Below are positions 1 to 7,194 of a stretch of 12,312 nt of DNA, piece after piece. The DNA comes from JBJXDT01 sp046153505 (GTDB lineage Bacteria; Pseudomonadota; Gammaproteobacteria; Burkholderiales; Methylophilaceae): assembly GCA_046153505.1 (NCBI GenBank), contig JBJXDT010000117.1, positions 1 to 12,312 of the forward strand, in the 5' to 3' direction. A program made the translations under genes and the position numbers. The notes under the pieces are model-generated. The model made no database searches, had not been told where the DNA came from, and worked only from the letters and a program-made list of their open reading frames with translations. Numbering within the stretch: position 1 is the first letter of the stretch; each line of letters starts with the position of its first letter.

Positions 1-39
1 GATTTTTTTATTAATATATGTTTTCTCAGAAGTAACAAT

Positions 40-56
40 AAGTTGAGCAACAACTT
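40..56. repeat. Hairpin downstream of betA
   Basis: AAGTTG-AGCAA-CAACTT is a perfect 6-bp stem with a five-base loop, 26 bp beyond the betA stop codon. On the betA strand no T-run follows it directly, so it is at most a weak terminator or an mRNA-end stem. Bases 1-39 show no gene. Confidence 0.35.
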
Positions 57-81
57 TGCTAAGAGTAAGCTTTGGTTAAAC

Positions 82-1737
82 TCAGGGAGATAATAAATGG
101 ATGTAAACAGGCACTTTTTTGGCAGGGAGTGCTACACGCTTACGGATGACGTCAGCAAGCTTTTCCGCCATCATTATCACTGGTGCGTTTAAGTTGCCGG
201 TCACAATTTCAGGCATGATCGAGGCGTCAATAACGCGTAAACCTTCCATTCCATGCACTTTTGCCTCCGTATCAACAACCGCCATTTCGTCATAACCCAT
301 CGCGCAGGAGCAAGAGGGGTGGTAGGCGGTTTCGCCATGTTGGCGCACAAACTCATCAATTTCAGCATCCGTTTGCACTTGGTTGCTTGGTGAAATCTCA
401 CGCCCCACATAAGCTGCTAATGCAGGCTGCCGCATAATGTTTCGCGTGATGCGAACACCTGCCCTAAATTCTCGCCAATCTTGCGAGGTGGACATGTAGT
501 TAAATAAAATGCTTGGGTGTTGCTTTGGATCTTTAGAACGAATCTCAATACGTCCACGACTGGGTGAGCGCATAGAGCCCATGTGCGCCTGAAAGCTATG
601 TACTTTAATAGGATTGCTACCATCGTAATTAATCGCCACAGGCAAAAAGTGATATTGAATATTGGGCCATGCAAAACTCTCATCGCTACGAATAAATCCA
701 CCGGCCTCAAATTGATTGCTGGCACCAATGCCTGTACCAAAAAGCAACCACTCAGCACCTATCAGTGGTTGATTGTAAAACTTTAATGCAGGTGCTAGAG
801 AAACGGGCTGTTTACATTCATACTGTTGATAGATTTCTACGTGGTCTTGTAAATTAGCACCTACACCTGGCAAATCATGAACGAGAGGAATATCGTATTG
901 CTTAAGTAAGTTTGCAGGACCAACACCTGAGCGTTGGAGTATTTGCGGTGAAGCAATAGCGCCAGAGCATAATAAAACTTCCTTATTAGCATAGGCTTGT
1001 ATAGGCACATCGTCTTTTAGATATGCAACACCAATTGCACGTTTGCTTGAAAACAGGATGCGGTCTGTGAGTGCATGCGTCACAATGGTTAAATTAGGCC
1101 GTCCTTTCGCTTGGTCCAAGTAACCTCTTGCTGTACTTGAGCGTCGACCTTCAGGTGTCGTCGTTCTATCCATTGGGCCAAAGCCTTCTTGCTGGTAGCC
1201 GTTTAAATCCTCAGTGCGCGGATAACCGGCTTGAAATCCCGCAGCGACCATGGCATGGTATAAAATATTATTACCTTTTTTTGGTGTAGTGACTGAAACA
1301 GGGCCATCATTACCATGGTAGTCGTTACCGCCGATATCACGGGTTTCAGCTTTTTTAAAATAGGGCAAACAGTGAAAATACGACCAGTTTTCTAAACCTT
1401 TACGCTTCGCCCATCCGTCATAGTCTAGCGCGTTGCCGCGGATATAACACATGCCGTTAATTAGCGATGAACCGCCCAAACCTTTGCCGCGACCACATGA
1501 AACACGGCGATTATTCATATGTGGTTCTGGATCGGTCTCATAGGCCCAGTTGTAGCGCCTTCCCTGCAGGGGGTAGGCAAGCGCGGCGGGCATTTGCGTG
1601 CGGAAATCTAGGCGATAGTCAGGACCTCCTGCTTCTAGCAAAAGCACTGTGACATCATTGTCTTCGGTAAGCCTTGTTGCCAGCACGTTGCCTGCTGAGC
1701 CGGCGCCAATAATGATGTAATCGAAGGTTCCAGACAT
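82..1737 (-). CDS. betA: Choline dehydrogenase (FAD-dependent GMC oxidoreductase)
   Basis: This 551-residue protein is the expected length for BetA, the membrane-associated flavoenzyme that oxidises choline to betaine aldehyde (and can take the aldehyde to glycine betaine), passing electrons to the respiratory chain. Seen: an N-terminal dinucleotide-binding motif GAGSAG at residues 11-16 for FAD; GMC signature 1 (GRGKGLGGSS...) at about 82-96; GMC signature 2 (GAIASPQILQRSGVG) at 259-273; and a C-terminal catalytic region with His473 in AYHPSCSCAMG and Asn517 in TGNLNAPV, the His/Asn pair of the family. No signal peptide or membrane segment is evident. It lies 50 bp downstream of betB on the same strand and is probably cotranscribed with it. 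The ribosome-binding site before the ATG is weak (GGAATAG-like), so translation may depend partly on betB. The assignment is firm; other GMC dehydrogenases share the motifs, but the pairing with betB decides it. Confidence 0.96.
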   Translation of the reverse strand: MSGTFDYIIIGAGSAGNVLATRLTEDNDVTVLLLEAGGPDYRLDFRTQMPAALAYPLQGRRYNWAYETDPEPHMNNRRVSCGRGKGLGGSSLINGMCYIRGNALDYDGWAKRKGLENWSYFHCLPYFKKAETRDIGGNDYHGNDGPVSVTTPKKGNNILYHAMVAAGFQAGYPRTEDLNGYQQEGFGPMDRTTTPEGRRSSTARGYLDQAKGRPNLTIVTHALTDRILFSSKRAIGVAYLKDDVPIQAYANKEVLLCSGAIASPQILQRSGVGPANLLKQYDIPLVHDLPGVGANLQDHVEIYQQYECKQPVSLAPALKFYNQPLIGAEWLLFGTGIGASNQFEAGGFIRSDESFAWPNIQYHFLPVAINYDGSNPIKVHSFQAHMGSMRSPSRGRIEIRSKDPKQHPSILFNYMSTSQDWREFRAGVRITRNIMRQPALAAYVGREISPSNQVQTDAEIDEFVRQHGETAYHPSCSCAMGYDEMAVVDTEAKVHGMEGLRVIDASIMPEIVTGNLNAPVIMMAEKLADVIRKRVALPAKKVPVYIHLLSP

Positions 1738-1787
1738 GCGTTTATTCTATTCCAAATATTAATAAAGCCAAGTAATAGCGCATCGCA

Positions 1788-3260
1788 TTAAAACACTGAA
1801 GTATATCCACCAAGCTCAACTTGGATGGACTTGATGCGTGTGTAGGCTTGAAGCGTTACTAAACCATTCTCTCGACCAATGCCAGATTGTTTATAGCCGC
1901 CAACAGGCATTTCAGCAGGGGATTCACCCCATGTGTTTATCCAGCAAATGCCAGCTTCTAATTGATGAATCACGCGATGCGCGAGGCTTATGTTTTCTGT
2001 GATTAAACCAGCAGCCAAGCCATAATCGCTATCGTTAGCGCGTCGAATCACTTCGGCCTCTTCGTCATAAGCCAAGATACTCATCACTGGACCAAAAATT
2101 TCTTCTTTCACAATGGTCATGTTGTCGGTGCAATCGGAAAATACTGTAGGACTCACGTAGGCGCCATTTGCATACCCCTCAGCAGTTATTCTATCGCCGC
2201 CTATGAGGAGTTTAGCACCTTCTTTTTTGCCAGTTTCAATGTATTTAAGCACGTTGTTCATATGTGCCTGACTAACCAATGGGCCAAAATTCACGTTTGC
2301 GTCAAGTGGACTGCCAACGCGAATACGCTTTACACGTTCGATGATTTTTTGCTCAAACGCTTGTTTTAATGCGCTTGGTATAAATACACGCGTGCCATTG
2401 GTACAGACTTGGCCAGAGCTGTAAAAATTTGCCATCATGGCAATGTCAGCTGCACGGTCTAAATTTGCATCCGCAAAAATAATCAATGGTGATTTACCAC
2501 CCAATTCCATGGTGACTTCTTTTAAAGTTGAGCCAGAAGCGCTCACCATCACTTTTTTGCCAGTCACCGTACCGCCTGTGAAAGACACTTTTTCAATGCC
2601 TGGGTGCTCTGTTAGCCAAGCGCCCACTTCGCTACCAGCACCTAGTAGCACATTAAACACGCCATCTGGCAAGCCAGCCTCGGTATAGATTTCTGCAAGC
2701 TTTAATGCAGTTAAAGGGGTAACTTCGCTTGGCTTGAAAATCATGGCATTGCCTGCAGCTAGCGCGGGTGCTGATTTCCACAAAGCAATTTGAATTGGAT
2801 AATTCCATGCACCAATCGCAGCGACCACACCCAATGGTTCACGGCGTGTATATACAAAGGCAGTTTCTCTAAGGGGAATTTGCTGGCCTTCTAGGGCCGG
2901 GGCTAATCCTGCGTAATATTCCAATACATCCGCACCGGTTACAATATCAACATACTTGGTTTCGGAAATCGGTTTACCTGTATCTAAAGTTTCTAGTTCT
3001 GCCAGCGCATCGTTGCGTTCTCTCAATATCTCAACAGCGCGGCGCAAAATGCGGGAACGTTGCATTGCGGTCATTTTTGACCATATTTTTTGGCCTGCTT
3101 TGGCACTTAGAACTGTGGAGTCTACATCAGCTTTTGAAGCGCGTTCCAAGTCAGCCAATAACTCGCCATTCGCAGGATTGAATGTTTGGAATGTCGCTCC
3201 GCTGGTCGCGCTTAAATAACGGCCACCAATATAATTTTTTTGCAGTTCAAATTGAGGCAA
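1788..3260 (-). CDS. betB: Betaine aldehyde dehydrogenase
   Basis: BetB oxidises betaine aldehyde to glycine betaine with NAD(P)+ in the cytoplasm, the second step after BetA. The 490-residue protein is full length for the family. Seen: Asn153 in the AWNYP motif; Lys162; the Glu252 general base in MELGGKSP; the nucleophile Cys286 in SGQVCTNGTR; and Glu387 in EEIFGPV. Cys286 and Glu252 fall at the positions used by the well-studied Pseudomonas aeruginosa enzyme. The C-terminal INTWGESPAEMPVGG stretch is typical of betaine aldehyde dehydrogenases rather than general aldehyde dehydrogenases. The start is a TTG at 3260: it has a GGAG ribosome-binding site at 3268-3271, seven bases away, and no ATG or GTG start lies nearby that would give the full N-terminus. 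It is the first gene of the betBA operon and is divergent from the regulator. Unlike many bet clusters, no betI repressor gene adjoins it. Confidence 0.96.
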   Translation of the reverse strand: MPQFELQKNYIGGRYLSATSGATFQTFNPANGELLADLERASKADVDSTVLSAKAGQKIWSKMTAMQRSRILRRAVEILRERNDALAELETLDTGKPISETKYVDIVTGADVLEYYAGLAPALEGQQIPLRETAFVYTRREPLGVVAAIGAWNYPIQIALWKSAPALAAGNAMIFKPSEVTPLTALKLAEIYTEAGLPDGVFNVLLGAGSEVGAWLTEHPGIEKVSFTGGTVTGKKVMVSASGSTLKEVTMELGGKSPLIIFADANLDRAADIAMMANFYSSGQVCTNGTRVFIPSALKQAFEQKIIERVKRIRVGSPLDANVNFGPLVSQAHMNNVLKYIETGKKEGAKLLIGGDRITAEGYANGAYVSPTVFSDCTDNMTIVKEEIFGPVMSILAYDEEAEVIRRANDSDYGLAAGLITENISLAHRVIHQLEAGICWINTWGESPAEMPVGGYKQSGIGRENGLVTLQAYTRIKSIQVELGGYTSVF

Positions 3261-3305
3261 TTCAAATCTCCGATATGGCTAATTGGGCTTATTATTGACT
3301 GTGAG

Positions 3306-3336
3306 TTTATACCTTTAGTAAAGGATTTATAAACAA
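3306..3336 (-). promoter_or_regulatory. Candidate betBA promoter with an operator-like palindrome in its spacer
   Basis: Read on the minus strand there is a -35-like TTGTTT (complement of 3331-3336), a 19-bp spacer and a -10-like TATAAA (complement of 3306-3311). Transcription would begin near 3299, leaving a leader of about 39 bases before the betB TTG. The perfect inverted repeat CCTTTA-G-TAAAGG (3312-3324) fills most of the spacer, a common place for an operator. The boxes are only fair matches to the sigma-70 consensus, so this is an inference from pattern alone. Confidence 0.35.
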
Positions 3337-3338
3337 AA

Positions 3339-3350
3339 GTTTTGTAAAAC
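3339..3350. repeat. Short palindrome upstream of betB
   Basis: GTTTT-GT-AAAAC is a perfect 5-bp inverted repeat with a two-base centre. It lies just upstream, on the minus strand, of the candidate betB -35 box. It could be a second operator half or a chance AT-rich palindrome; nothing in the sequence identifies a binding protein. Confidence 0.3.
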
Positions 3351-3412
3351 CACTTTATACAAGAACAGCGACGATATTATTGAATTCGTACTCACAAGTT
3401 AATATTGTATTT

Positions 3413-3439
3413 ACGACATAAAGTTTAAAAAAAACGACG
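3413..3439 (+). promoter_or_regulatory. 21-bp-spaced direct repeat ACGACA/ACGACG (candidate AraC-type activator site)
   Basis: ACGACA (3413-3418) and ACGACG (3434-3439) are on the same strand with starts exactly 21 bp apart, two turns of the helix. AraC-family proteins typically bind two direct half-sites at about this spacing. The pair is about 83 bp before the ATG of the regulator and about 150 bp from betB, so it could serve autoregulation or betBA activation. The same hexamer recurs in the other two intergenic gaps. The link to the adjacent regulator is inferred. Confidence 0.35.
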
Positions 3440-3521
3440 GTGACGCTTTTAATTAACTATTAAGTATGTATAGTGAGTGGTTAGAAACACTCATTTTACT
3501 CAGTTTACCGTAGAGGTGAAT

Positions 3522-4547
3522 ATGTCATACAAGGAAATGTCGCAAATTCAGCATGTTGGTTTCTTGCTGCTTGATCGCTTTTCTATGATCGCATTCTCAA
3601 ATGCGATTGAGGTGTTGCGCATGACGAACTATTTGCTGAGCAAGGAAGCTTATAAATGGTCTCTCTATACGGCTGATGGCAATCCTGTCGGGGCAAGCAA
3701 TGGCTTGAGTTTTAATCAAGCTGAAATGCTAGATGTCAATGATATTGAAAATATCCCTGATGTACTGCTAGTATGTGGTGGTGTGGATGTGCGTTCGGCC
3801 GCCAATGCTGATGTGATTAAGCTTCTCACCAAACTAGGCAAAAGAGATATTTGGCTGGGTAGCTTATGTACTGGTAGTTACGCGCTGGCAAAATCTGGCT
3901 TGTTGGATGGCTATAATTGCACAATTCACTGGGAAAATATGGCCAGTTTGTGTGAGGAGTTTCCTAACATTAAGTTTATGGAAGAACTGTTTGTCATCGA
4001 CCACAATCGCTGCACTTGTGCGGGCGGCACAGCGCCAATAGATTTTATGCTAACCTTTGTTGCTGCTCAGTTTAATAAAAAATTGGTGGCCGAAATTTCT
4101 GATCAATTTATGGTGGTACGCGCCAGAGATAGCAAAGATCAACAACATATTCCAGTTGCAGCAAGGGTTGGTTATAGTCACAAAGCCTTGGTTGAGGTTT
4201 CCGCATTAATGGAAGCAAATATTGAAGAGCCATTGTCATTAGATGAGTTGGCACGATTAGCAGGTTTGTCACAAAGGCATCTACAGCGCATGTTTAAACA
4301 TACTTTAAGCATGACACCCATGCATTATTATCTAAATCTAAGGTTGCGTCGCGCTAGAGCTTTGCTGTTGCAAAGTGAAATGTCGATCATGAGCATCACG
4401 ATTGCTTGCGGGTTCCAATCGTCATGTCACTTTAGTAAATCTTACCGTTCTTTGTTTGGTTATTCCCCAAGCTCTGAAAGAAGGCAAGATGAGTATGTGC
4501 CGCCATTACATACCATCAAAGTACCCAAGCCATATATTGCTGGCTAA
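3522..4547 (+). CDS. GlxA/GbdR-type AraC-family transcriptional regulator
   Basis: A 341-residue DNA-binding regulator with two domains. The N-terminal part (about 10-190) is a DJ-1/PfpI-like, amidotransferase-like sensor domain, with Cys116 in the GSLCTGSYALAKSG elbow and the GLLDG...TIHWEN segment typical of GlxA-family regulators. The C-terminal part (about 223-321) is an AraC helix-turn-helix domain: PLSLDELARLAGLSQRHLQRMF is the first helix-turn-helix and IACGF...CHFSKSYRSLFGYSP the second. Pseudomonas GbdR has this architecture and activates glycine betaine catabolism genes in response to betaine or dimethylglycine. The neighbourhood (betBA, choline-binding protein, soxBDAG) makes the GbdR role likely, though CdhR (carnitine) and ArgR look alike. 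I chose the ATG at 3522 because GAGGTG (3513-3518) precedes it and homology begins just after it; a GTG at 3477 would add 15 unlikely residues. It is transcribed divergently from betBA. Confidence 0.88.
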   Translation: MSYKEMSQIQHVGFLLLDRFSMIAFSNAIEVLRMTNYLLSKEAYKWSLYTADGNPVGASNGLSFNQAEMLDVNDIENIPDVLLVCGGVDVRSAANADVIKLLTKLGKRDIWLGSLCTGSYALAKSGLLDGYNCTIHWENMASLCEEFPNIKFMEELFVIDHNRCTCAGGTAPIDFMLTFVAAQFNKKLVAEISDQFMVVRARDSKDQQHIPVAARVGYSHKALVEVSALMEANIEEPLSLDELARLAGLSQRHLQRMFKHTLSMTPMHYYLNLRLRRARALLLQSEMSIMSITIACGFQSSCHFSKSYRSLFGYSPSSERRQDEYVPPLHTIKVPKPYIAG

Positions 4548-4649
4548 AATCAAAAGCCTAGTTGTGTATTTATGGCGTGAATAATCAAGTTTGCGTCGTT
4601 ATTTGTATGATGAGTAACAAGCCAACAAGATAACTTACTACCTATTGCG

Positions 4650-4664
4650 GCTCTCCGTTAGAGC
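4650..4664. repeat. Small hairpin between the regulator gene and the binding-protein gene
   Basis: GCTCT-CCGTT-AGAGC forms a perfect 5-bp stem with a five-base loop in the 219-bp gap. No T-tract follows, so it is a poor intrinsic terminator. It could be a weak stem at the end of the regulator transcript or chance. No gene is visible in the gap. Confidence 0.25.
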
Positions 4665-4675
4665 GCCTATGATGC

Positions 4676-4704
4676 TTGGGTAATAATCGTTTTTATTGGG
4701 TAAT
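4676..4704 (+). promoter_or_regulatory. 20-bp-spaced direct repeat TTGGGTAAT upstream of the binding-protein gene
   Basis: An exact nine-base repeat, TTGGGTAAT, occurs at 4676-4684 and 4696-4704, with starts 20 bp apart. It lies 63-91 bp before the ATG at 4767, where an activator of the AraC type would sit just upstream of or overlapping a -35 box. A TTTAAT at 4731-4736 could be the matching -10. This fits induced expression of the uptake protein. The protein that binds is unknown; the adjacent GbdR-like regulator is the obvious candidate by inference. Confidence 0.4.
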
Positions 4705-4766
4705 TTTTTAGTGTTAAGTAATCTTGGTTCTTTAATTTCACAAATTTATATTGCTTAGGAGTTAAA

Positions 4767-5705
4767 ATGAAAATCGTTACAAAAGGAATGTTCGCAACTT
4801 TATTATTGGTTGCGTTGCAAGTGCAAGCAGCTGAACCAGCGACTTGCAGCACAGTGCGTTTTGCAGATATTGGCTGGACCGACATTACTGCAACGACTGC
4901 ATTAACCTCTAACGTACTAGAAGGTTTGGGCTATAAACCAAAAGTAACAATTGCAACCGTGCCAATTGCCTTTGCAGGCGTGAAGAAAAAACAAATTGAC
5001 GCATTTTTAGGGTATTGGTCACCTTCAATGACTCCGATTGTTGATCCTTTCCTAAAAGAAAGTGCTATTAAAGTGTTGGATAAACCTAATTTAGTCGGTG
5101 CTAAATATACTTTGGCAGTGCCTCAATATGCTTATGATGCAGGTCTTAAGAGTTTTGCTGATTTAGCAAAATTCAAAGATAAGCTAGAAGGTAAAATTTA
5201 CGGAATTGAGCCAGGCAATGATGGCAATGCTTTAATTCAAGGCATGATCACCAAAAACCAATTTGGTTTAAAAGACTTTAAGATGGTTGAATCTAGTGAG
5301 GCTGGTATGCTCACTGAGGTAAGTCGTAAAGTGAAACAAAACAAATGGATTGTGTTTTTAGGTTGGGCACCACATCCAATGAACGTTCAACAAAAAATGG
5401 CTTACTTGAGTGGTGGTGATGATGTATTTGGCCCGAACTATGGTGAAGCGAAAGTCTATACCGTAACTTCCACTGATTTAGCTACACGTTGCCCGAATGT
5501 CAACAAGTTGATTTCAAACTTAGAATTCAGTGTAGATATGGAAAACCAAGTGATGGGTCCAATCATGGATAAAAAAACACCAAATGAAGTTGCAAAAAAA
5601 TGGCTAAAGGCGAATCCAGCAGTATTGGATAAATGGCTAGCAGGTGTACAAACTCATGATGGAAAACCAGGCTTGCCTGCAGTTAAAAAATACTTAGGCG
5701 TATAA
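4767..5705 (+). CDS. Periplasmic choline-binding protein of an ABC transporter (ChoX/CaiX type)
   Basis: A 312-residue substrate-binding protein of the quaternary-amine ABC transporter family. Residues 1-21 form a signal peptide (MKIV-TK, hydrophobic core, VQA-AEP cleavage), so the mature protein acts in the periplasm. The ligand residues known from Sinorhizobium ChoX have counterparts here at a constant offset of five or six: Trp37 and Asp39 in DIGWTDI, Trp84 in LGYWSPSM, Tyr114 in GAKYTLAVP, Asn151 in EPGNDGN and Trp200 in LGWAPHPMN. This aromatic cage plus the acidic residue favours choline; betaine or carnitine remains possible, since CaiX and BetX proteins are close relatives. The start is certain from AGGAG at 4757-4761. 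The gene stands alone: no permease or ATPase gene adjoins it and a strong terminator follows. In Pseudomonas such orphan binding proteins share one CbcWV core transporter encoded elsewhere, and the same may hold here. Confidence 0.9.
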   Translation: MKIVTKGMFATLLLVALQVQAAEPATCSTVRFADIGWTDITATTALTSNVLEGLGYKPKVTIATVPIAFAGVKKKQIDAFLGYWSPSMTPIVDPFLKESAIKVLDKPNLVGAKYTLAVPQYAYDAGLKSFADLAKFKDKLEGKIYGIEPGNDGNALIQGMITKNQFGLKDFKMVESSEAGMLTEVSRKVKQNKWIVFLGWAPHPMNVQQKMAYLSGGDDVFGPNYGEAKVYTVTSTDLATRCPNVNKLISNLEFSVDMENQVMGPIMDKKTPNEVAKKWLKANPAVLDKWLAGVQTHDGKPGLPAVKKYLGV

Positions 5706-5740
5706 TAAAGTAACATTATTTAGTACATTGCTTTTGAATG

Positions 5741-5776
5741 AAACCACTCGGTCCTTATGGGCTTGGTGGTTTTTTT
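5741..5776 (+). terminator. Intrinsic terminator after the choline-binding protein gene
   Basis: The stem AAACCAC (5741-5747) pairs perfectly with GTGGTTT (5766-5772). It continues inward through G-C and G-U pairs (one mismatch) to a TTAT loop at 5755-5758, and a seven-T run spans 5770-5776. This is a textbook rho-independent terminator 36 bp past the stop codon. It separates the binding-protein transcript from soxBDAG, which therefore needs its own promoter within 5777-5916. Confidence 0.88.
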
Positions 5777-5810
5777 ATGGGTGCTGATAATTTTAAGGAA
5801 CTGCTCATAA

Positions 5811-5824
5811 ACGACACATGTCGT
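5811..5824. promoter_or_regulatory. Inverted repeat ACGACA-CA-TGTCGT upstream of soxB (candidate operator)
   Basis: A perfect 6-bp inverted repeat with a two-base centre, 93 bp before the soxB start and downstream of the terminator, so inside the only space available for the sox promoter. A further ACGACA lies at 5872-5877. The same hexamer occurs in the betB/regulator gap. No confident -35/-10 pair could be placed nearby, which would fit an activator-dependent promoter. Confidence 0.4.
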
Positions 5825-5916
5825 ATTAAGCAAAATAACTGTCTTTTGTAGCACACACACTAAGTGCCATCACGACAGAATTAGCACATCAAAAATATGT
5901 CCTTCTTGGAGGCCGC

Positions 5917-7170
5917 TTGAAAAAAGATTACTCGTTCTGGAAGTTATTTACCCAAGGACTAAAACATCACGAGGGTTGGGAGCCAGCATGGCGTAGTCCT
6001 GAGATGAAATCTGCCTACGACGTGATTATTGTCGGCGCTGGCGGGCATGGTTTAGCTACGGCTTATTACCTCGCAAAAGAGCACAATGTAAAAAATATTG
6101 CTGTGTTAGAAAAAGGCTATTTGGGTGGTGGTAACACCGCTCGCAACACCACCATTGTGCGCTCAAATTATCTATGGGATGAAGCAGCAATGTTGTATGA
6201 GCATTCGTTAAAGCTTTGGGAGGGTTTGACTGAAGACATTAACTTTAATGTGATGTTTAGTCAGCGTGGCGTCTTTAATTTGGGTCACACCTTGCAAGAC
6301 ATGCGCGACATCGAGCGTAGAGTCAACGCGAATAATTTAAATGGGATTGATGCGCTTGCACTAAACGCTCTAGAAGTAAAAGAGCGCATTCCACATATCA
6401 ACATTTCAAAAAATACGAGATTTCCGATTATGGGGGCTAGTTTCCAACCCCGCGCAGGCGTTGCACGCCATGATGCCGTAGCCTGGGGTTTTGCGCGTGC
6501 TGCAAGTAAATATGGGGTTGATATTATCGAAAACTGCGAAGTGCAGGGAATGGATATTGAAAACTCTAATATTAAAGGTCTGCAAACAAGTAAAGGCTAT
6601 ATCAAAGCAAGTAAAGTGGGTTGCGTTGCGGCAGGGCACTCCTCTGTCATGGCAAAAGCTGCGGGCATTCGTATGCCATTAGAAAGCCATCCTTTGCAGG
6701 CCTTTGTATCAGAGTCACTCAAACCTGTTTTAGATACAGTAGTGATGTCAAATGCAGTGCATGGTTATGTCAGTCAATCAGATAAAGGGGAACTCGTGAT
6801 TGGGGCTGGTATTGACCACTATTTAAGTTATTCTCAACGTGGCAGCCCACACATTATTGAGCACACCGCAGCAGCGATTATTGAGTTATTTCCAATGTTT
6901 TCGCGCGTGCGCATGAACAGGCAATGGGGTGGCATTGTTGATACCACGCCCGATGCTTGTCCAATTATTAGTAAAACAAAAGTTAAAGGCTTGTATTTCA
7001 ATTGTGGGTGGGGCACAGGTGGGTTTAAAGCCACGCCAGGCTCTGGCAATGTATTTGCGCACACCATCGCGAATGATCAACCGCATCCATTAAACGTTGC
7101 TTTCTCATTGGACCGTTTTAATACCGGCCATTTAATTGATGAGCACGGCGCCGCTGGCGTTGCGCACTAA
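5917..7170 (+). CDS. soxB: Sarcosine oxidase beta subunit (FAD/FMN-binding catalytic subunit)
   Basis: SoxB is the catalytic subunit of heterotetrameric sarcosine oxidase, which demethylates sarcosine (N-methylglycine) to glycine in the cytoplasm. In known enzymes it binds FAD non-covalently and FMN covalently. At 417 residues it is complete. Seen: the dinucleotide-binding motif GAGGHG at 40-45; the LEKGYLGGGNTARNTTI...RSNYLW region that lines the flavin and substrate site; His185 in the RHDAVAWGFAR segment, which by my alignment matches the covalent FMN histidine (His173) of the Corynebacterium enzyme; the late NCGWGTGGFK motif; and the characteristic end GHLIDEHGAA. The start is a TTG at 5917 with GGAGG four bases upstream; it restores the usual N-terminus, and the first internal ATG (5917 plus 29 codons) would cut into it. 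It opens the soxBDAG operon, with soxD starting 24 bp after its stop. Confidence 0.97.
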   Translation: MKKDYSFWKLFTQGLKHHEGWEPAWRSPEMKSAYDVIIVGAGGHGLATAYYLAKEHNVKNIAVLEKGYLGGGNTARNTTIVRSNYLWDEAAMLYEHSLKLWEGLTEDINFNVMFSQRGVFNLGHTLQDMRDIERRVNANNLNGIDALALNALEVKERIPHINISKNTRFPIMGASFQPRAGVARHDAVAWGFARAASKYGVDIIENCEVQGMDIENSNIKGLQTSKGYIKASKVGCVAAGHSSVMAKAAGIRMPLESHPLQAFVSESLKPVLDTVVMSNAVHGYVSQSDKGELVIGAGIDHYLSYSQRGSPHIIEHTAAAIIELFPMFSRVRMNRQWGGIVDTTPDACPIISKTKVKGLYFNCGWGTGGFKATPGSGNVFAHTIANDQPHPLNVAFSLDRFNTGHLIDEHGAAGVAH

Positions 7171-7194
7171 AGCGATATTGATAAAGGAAATCAA

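Noticed and set aside
417..758. Open frame inside betA in another register
   Set aside because: It has no recognisable domain and lies fully within the well-conserved betA coding sequence; the same holds for other open frames inside betB, soxB and soxA.
3477..3521. GTG start 15 codons upstream for the GbdR-like regulator
   Set aside because: The extra residues look unlike the family and no ribosome-binding site precedes the GTG, while the ATG at 3522 has GAGGTG just before it.
4650..4664. Hairpin as terminator of the regulator gene
   Set aside because: The stem is only 5 bp and no T-run follows, so I list it only as a small repeat.
4724..4752. TTGGTT-17 bp-TATATT as the promoter of the choline-binding protein gene
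   Set aside because: The start of transcription would fall at about 4759, inside the AGGAG ribosome-binding site, leaving almost no leader.
5849..5888. TAGCACA repeated at 5849 and 5882 upstream of soxB
   Set aside because: Seven bases repeated at 33 bp with an intervening CA-rich tract is easily due to chance, and it does not recur in the other gaps.
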